Assembly (NCBI GenBank): GCA_031763025.1
Contig: JASSKH010000005.1
Location: 9,325,849-9,389,848, forward strand
Direction: 5' to 3'
DNA length: 64,000 bases
From: Macrocystis pyrifera
Lineage: Eukaryota > Sar > Phaeophyceae > Laminariales > Laminariaceae
The notes beneath the pieces were generated by a model. That model saw only the letters and a list, made by a program, of their open reading frames with translations. It did no database searches and had not been told where the DNA came from. Numbering within the stretch: position 1 is the stretch's first letter; each line of letters begins with the position of its first letter. Shown piece by piece: positions 61,051 to 64,000 of the stretch. The translations under genes were made by a program, and so were the position numbers.

Positions 61051-61517
61051 GGCCTCACGGTCGTCTGCCCGGAGGCCGATGCCCCACACGGGGTCAAAAG
61101 GGCTGGCTTCAGACACTTTTTTGGTGCCAGCGCTCATGGCCGGGTTCCGCGTGAATTTGGCAAACGTGTCAGCAAGGACGCGTCTTCCCGAACGCTGTCC
61201 CAGATAGCGCAGTCGAAATCATGTACGCCTCGACCGATGCATTTGTGCTCGCGTGGGTCTTGCGAGGACATAATCCGCTGCGCTGCGCCGTGGTCCTGAA
61301 AAAGGCGAGCCTTTTCAGCCATCATATACTGCTCCGCGCAGGAATATGACACATCGGCTTTTCTGACGTACCTTGCCGGCCTCTTCACCTTGCCATTCAG
61401 AGGTGTGGGTGTGGGTTTTGAGGAGCCGCTTCTCCGAATCATGCTCTAGCTCGTGGAATAGGGGTTTCCACGAATTTCCCATATTTTCTACATATACGGC
61501 TCATCAAAGTGGGCTAG

Positions 61518-61793
61518 TGATATGGTACTGCTTTGAATGAGGCTGAAAGGCCGGTAATTACCTGGGTTCAGGTATCGAGATCGTACTTGTAGTACTTGGG
61601 AGGCGTATCGTAGATGGAAAACCAGGGGTTTAGGTTTTCCCATCGAGGCACGAGCCTTGCTCTCAGTCTCCACCGTGCACGAAAGGAATTAAGCTGCTCT
61701 TCTTCTATCTCTACTCAAACTTCACACCTGGGTCCCCTGCTCAATAGGCAAACCTAACAAGGGATACAAAGTGCCCCGACCTTGAACTTAACA
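61518..61793 (+). repeat. 3' repeat of the LTR-like element (uninterrupted copy)
   Basis: It aligns with 59,699-60,352 once the two MITEs there are removed. Shared words include GAGGCACGAGCCTTGCTCTC, AGTCTCCACCGTGCACGAAA and AGGGATACAAAGTGCCCCGA. Confidence 0.8.
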
Positions 61794-62094
61794 GTTGGTT
61801 GCGCTGCGCTGCACTAACTTCTGCACATACCAGGTATCATACGAAGTACGTAACGGACTACTGTAGAACCACATAGAATCACAAGAAAGGCACACCTAGC
61901 TCAGCTCATCTCATGCAGCAGCACAGCACAGCGCAATGCAGCGCCGTGCGTTGCCGTGTTTTCTATTTCGTACATATACCAAAGTAAGTACCAGTATGTA
62001 CGTAAATACAGACACGCATGCGGCGTCCGGGTTGTTTTCCTGTAGCATGGAGCTCTTGGCTCTAGCAAGTCACCTAGTTGCACCTAATTTTTTG

Positions 62095-62972
62095 CAGGGC
62101 TTTTCGCGGGTCAGGTCAAGTCGTACGGGTCGGGTCGGGTCGGGTCGGGTCGGGTCGTCAGCTGACCCGACCCGACCCGCGAGATTTTGAAAGCCTCTTG
62201 ACCCGACCCGACCCGACCCGCGAGATTTAAAAATTTGTTGACCCGACCCGACCCGACCCGTGAGATTTGAAAATATCCTGACCCGACCCGACCCGACCCG
62301 CGAGATTTCAAAACCTCCTGACCCGACCCGACCCGACCCGCCACCTTCGTATTGACCCGTGAGACACGGGTTTCATGCGGGTCGGGTCACCTTGACACGC
62401 GAGACTATTTACCTTGACCCGTAGGTCCGACCTGCGGATCCGGCCCGTGGGTCGACACTTCAAAAACAATTTAATATTCATTCTTGGGCCCACAAACCAT
62501 ATGTGGCCTGGCTGTAGTGGGTATAAATGGATGCGGGTATGCGTACATGGATTTGGCAGTGTTTTAATGTTTGCATAAGATACCAAAGACTAGTATTGAG
62601 TATTTATACGAGAAAAGCCTTTGGGTAAGAGAGCGGGATGTTTTTCGAGTGTCGGATCCGCGGGCCGGATGCGCGGGTCCGACCCGCGGGTCAGCAGAAA
62701 ATAACTCGCGGGTCACGCTGGCCCGACCCGCGAGTGACCCGTTTCTCGCGGGTCATGACCTGATCCGACCCGTGAGCTTTTCATCACCTCTTGACCCGAC
62801 CCGACCCGACCCGTGAGATTTGAAAAAATCTTGACCCGACTCGACCCGACCCGTGAGAGTTGAAAACCTCTTGACCCGACCCGACCCGACCCGTGAGATT
62901 TTGAACACTTCCTGACCCGACCCGACCCGACCCGTGACATTTTGAACACCCCATGACCCGCGAAAAGCCCTG
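62095..62972. mobile_element. hAT-type non-autonomous element made of GACCC satellite
   Basis: The terminal inverted repeat is CAGGGCTTTTCGCGGGTCA, perfect at both ends. The flanks are identical 8-bp duplications, ATTTTTTG at 62,087-62,094 and 62,973-62,980. An 8-bp duplication with a CAGGG start is characteristic of the hAT superfamily. The inside holds about ten units of four GACCC words followed by GYGAGATTTTGAAAA, in two blocks around a unique centre (about 62,460-62,650). There is no transposase frame. Confidence 0.88.
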
Positions 62973-63181
62973 ATTTTTTGGACCATCTGTTTCGTTCCAT
63001 TCTTCCTTGTGAGCGAGAGCGCAGCAGGAGCGGAACCCCCCTCTACGCGAAGCGCATTACAGACTTCGCCTACTCCGGAGCACACCCTCGGCAATTATAT
63101 CGCCTTTGAGGACCTGCTCAGCTCTTACTTGGCGACTGACGACGGGCGACAGGGGTGGTGTCTTTTTTTCTGAGCTCCTCA

Positions 63182-63798
63182 CATGAGGCAGGAGCGACCG
63201 GAACAGTCTTTTTTCGACACCTTACATAACAAAAAGGTCAGAATGGAAAACAAACCGGAGCGCTGTGATCACGGGACGATTTAACCCTTTCAGGACTGCA
63301 GTCCCGTATTGGGGCACGAAATCAAAATACTTAGAAGTTGAGTGGTTTGTCCGCACAACGAGACGACTGCAGTACCAAAAGGGTTCTAATAAGCGAAAAT
63401 ATGTTTTTTTTTTAAATAAAATTATGAAATACGTCGTCAGCTGTGAATTCGACTGATTACGTAGTTGATACTCAACTTTGCAAGCTGCGTCTACGTCTCG
63501 TCTGCTACATTCCGTTTTTACTGAATTTTACAAGTGTTCCAAGGAACCGAACGCGTGTATTCTATGACATACGTAATTCCTTGTCAAAGATATAGGCCAG
63601 TGGCTCCCCTGGATGTTATTTTTCCAATTTTGGATCATTTTGGTTTCAGAGACCCCTCCTCCCTGTCCGGGAAACCTTTCTTTTTTTCTTAATTCGTCCT
63701 CGTGATCACAGCGCTCCGCTTTGTTTTCTATTCTGATCTTTTTTTCATGTGAGGTGTCTAACAAAGAGTGTCTGTTCTTTTCCGGTCGCCCTCGCATG
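63182..63798. mobile_element. 617-bp foldback/MITE with about 105-bp inverted arms
   Basis: CGGAGCGCTGTGATCACGGG at 63,256 is mirrored by CGTGATCACAGCGCTCCG at 63,700. GAGCGACCGGAACAG at 63,192 is mirrored near 63,783. The roughly 400-bp centre has no coding sequence. The exact ends and target duplication are unclear. Confidence 0.75.
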
Positions 63799-64000
63799 AA
63801 TGAGTTCGATATCTCACCCAAGAAATGACTGACGTCGAAAACGTTTGTTCAGGCAGCCCGACCAAGATTTCTTCCATGTATGCGCTATAGCCCCAAAACA
63901 CGCACCTACCTGGTGTACCATGTGCCTGGTACGTACAGCAGTAGTCATATACCAGGTGCTTGGTTCCTCAGCCTGCTGGCATAATTGAAAAAACACACAC

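Larger units (their letters stand above)
59699..61796 (+). mobile_element. Small LTR-like retroelement, non-autonomous
   Basis: Direct repeats at 59,699-60,352 and 61,518-61,793 start TGWTATGGTACTGCTTTGAA and end near CTTAACA. They enclose about 1.16 kb. GGTTG before the left repeat and GGTTG just after the right repeat (three bases beyond the CA) may be a 5-bp target duplication. The interior has only a broken Ala-rich coding piece, and no protease, reverse transcriptase or integrase. The 5' repeat is longer because of two insertions. A TRIM-type element is the best reading. A plain segmental duplication is the alternative. Confidence 0.6.

Noticed and set aside
1-64000. CRISPR arrays, bacterial operons or viral structural genes
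   Set aside because: No regularly spaced identical repeats with unique spacers, no prokaryotic gene organisation, and no viral proteins were recognised. All confident genes are spliced eukaryotic genes.

Overview
This is a nuclear contig from a eukaryote with spliced genes. It most likely comes from a brown alga (Phaeophyceae, Ectocarpus-like). The reasons are: GT-AG introns of several hundred bp to 2.6 kb; C-rich polypyrimidine tracts; Gly/Ala/Ser-rich inserts in proteins; neighbouring genes strictly on alternate strands, an arrangement known for Ectocarpus; and abundant small transposons. The species cannot be named from the sequence alone. There are no bacterial operons, rRNA genes or CRISPR arrays.

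Positions 1-22,200 are almost entirely repeats. There is a diverged duplication (about 25-1,900 versus 2,590-4,690), a tail-to-tail SINE pair (622-1,262), a foldback (5,763-5,957), and a long CAG-rich array (6,750-9,530). There is also a tyrosine-recombinase fragment (11,194-11,400), GGGCC arrays (13.0-14.4 kb), and a 2-kb element with very long inverted repeats (15,806-17,862). A third SINE is split by a MITE (20,229-20,830). Four good copies of one TA-targeting MITE family are scattered from 9 kb to 60 kb.

Positions 22,231-57,766 hold five genes I can build from exons, with orientations -, +, -, +, -. They are: a TatD-family DNase (7 exons, 363 aa); ribosomal stalk protein P0 (6 exons, 328 aa, all phase-0 introns); a SKA1-like kinetochore protein (4 exons); a large BRCA1/BARD1-like protein with an N-terminal RING and C-terminal tandem BRCT; and an NZF plus RING-H2 ubiquitin ligase. 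TatD/P0 and SKA1/BRCA1-like are head-to-head pairs. P0/SKA1 and BRCA1-like/RING-H2 are tail-to-tail pairs. The SKA1 introns carry a dead LINE fragment and a foldback element. The 519 bp between the SKA1-like and BRCA1-like start codons may be one shared promoter for a chromosome-segregation gene and a DNA-repair gene.

Positions 57,800-64,000 return to repeats. An LTR-like element (59,699-61,796) has a 5' repeat that received two nested MITEs, while its 3' repeat keeps the empty sites. A hAT-type element (62,095-62,972) has a perfect 8-bp target duplication and is built of GACCC satellite. A foldback lies at the right end.

The most unusual window-wide signal is three short words repeated far above chance, almost all outside exons. 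They are the palindrome TACCWGGTA (31 copies, none before 15.8 kb and none in an exon), TATTAATA (15 copies) and ACTGCTGTA/TACAGCAGT (16 copies).
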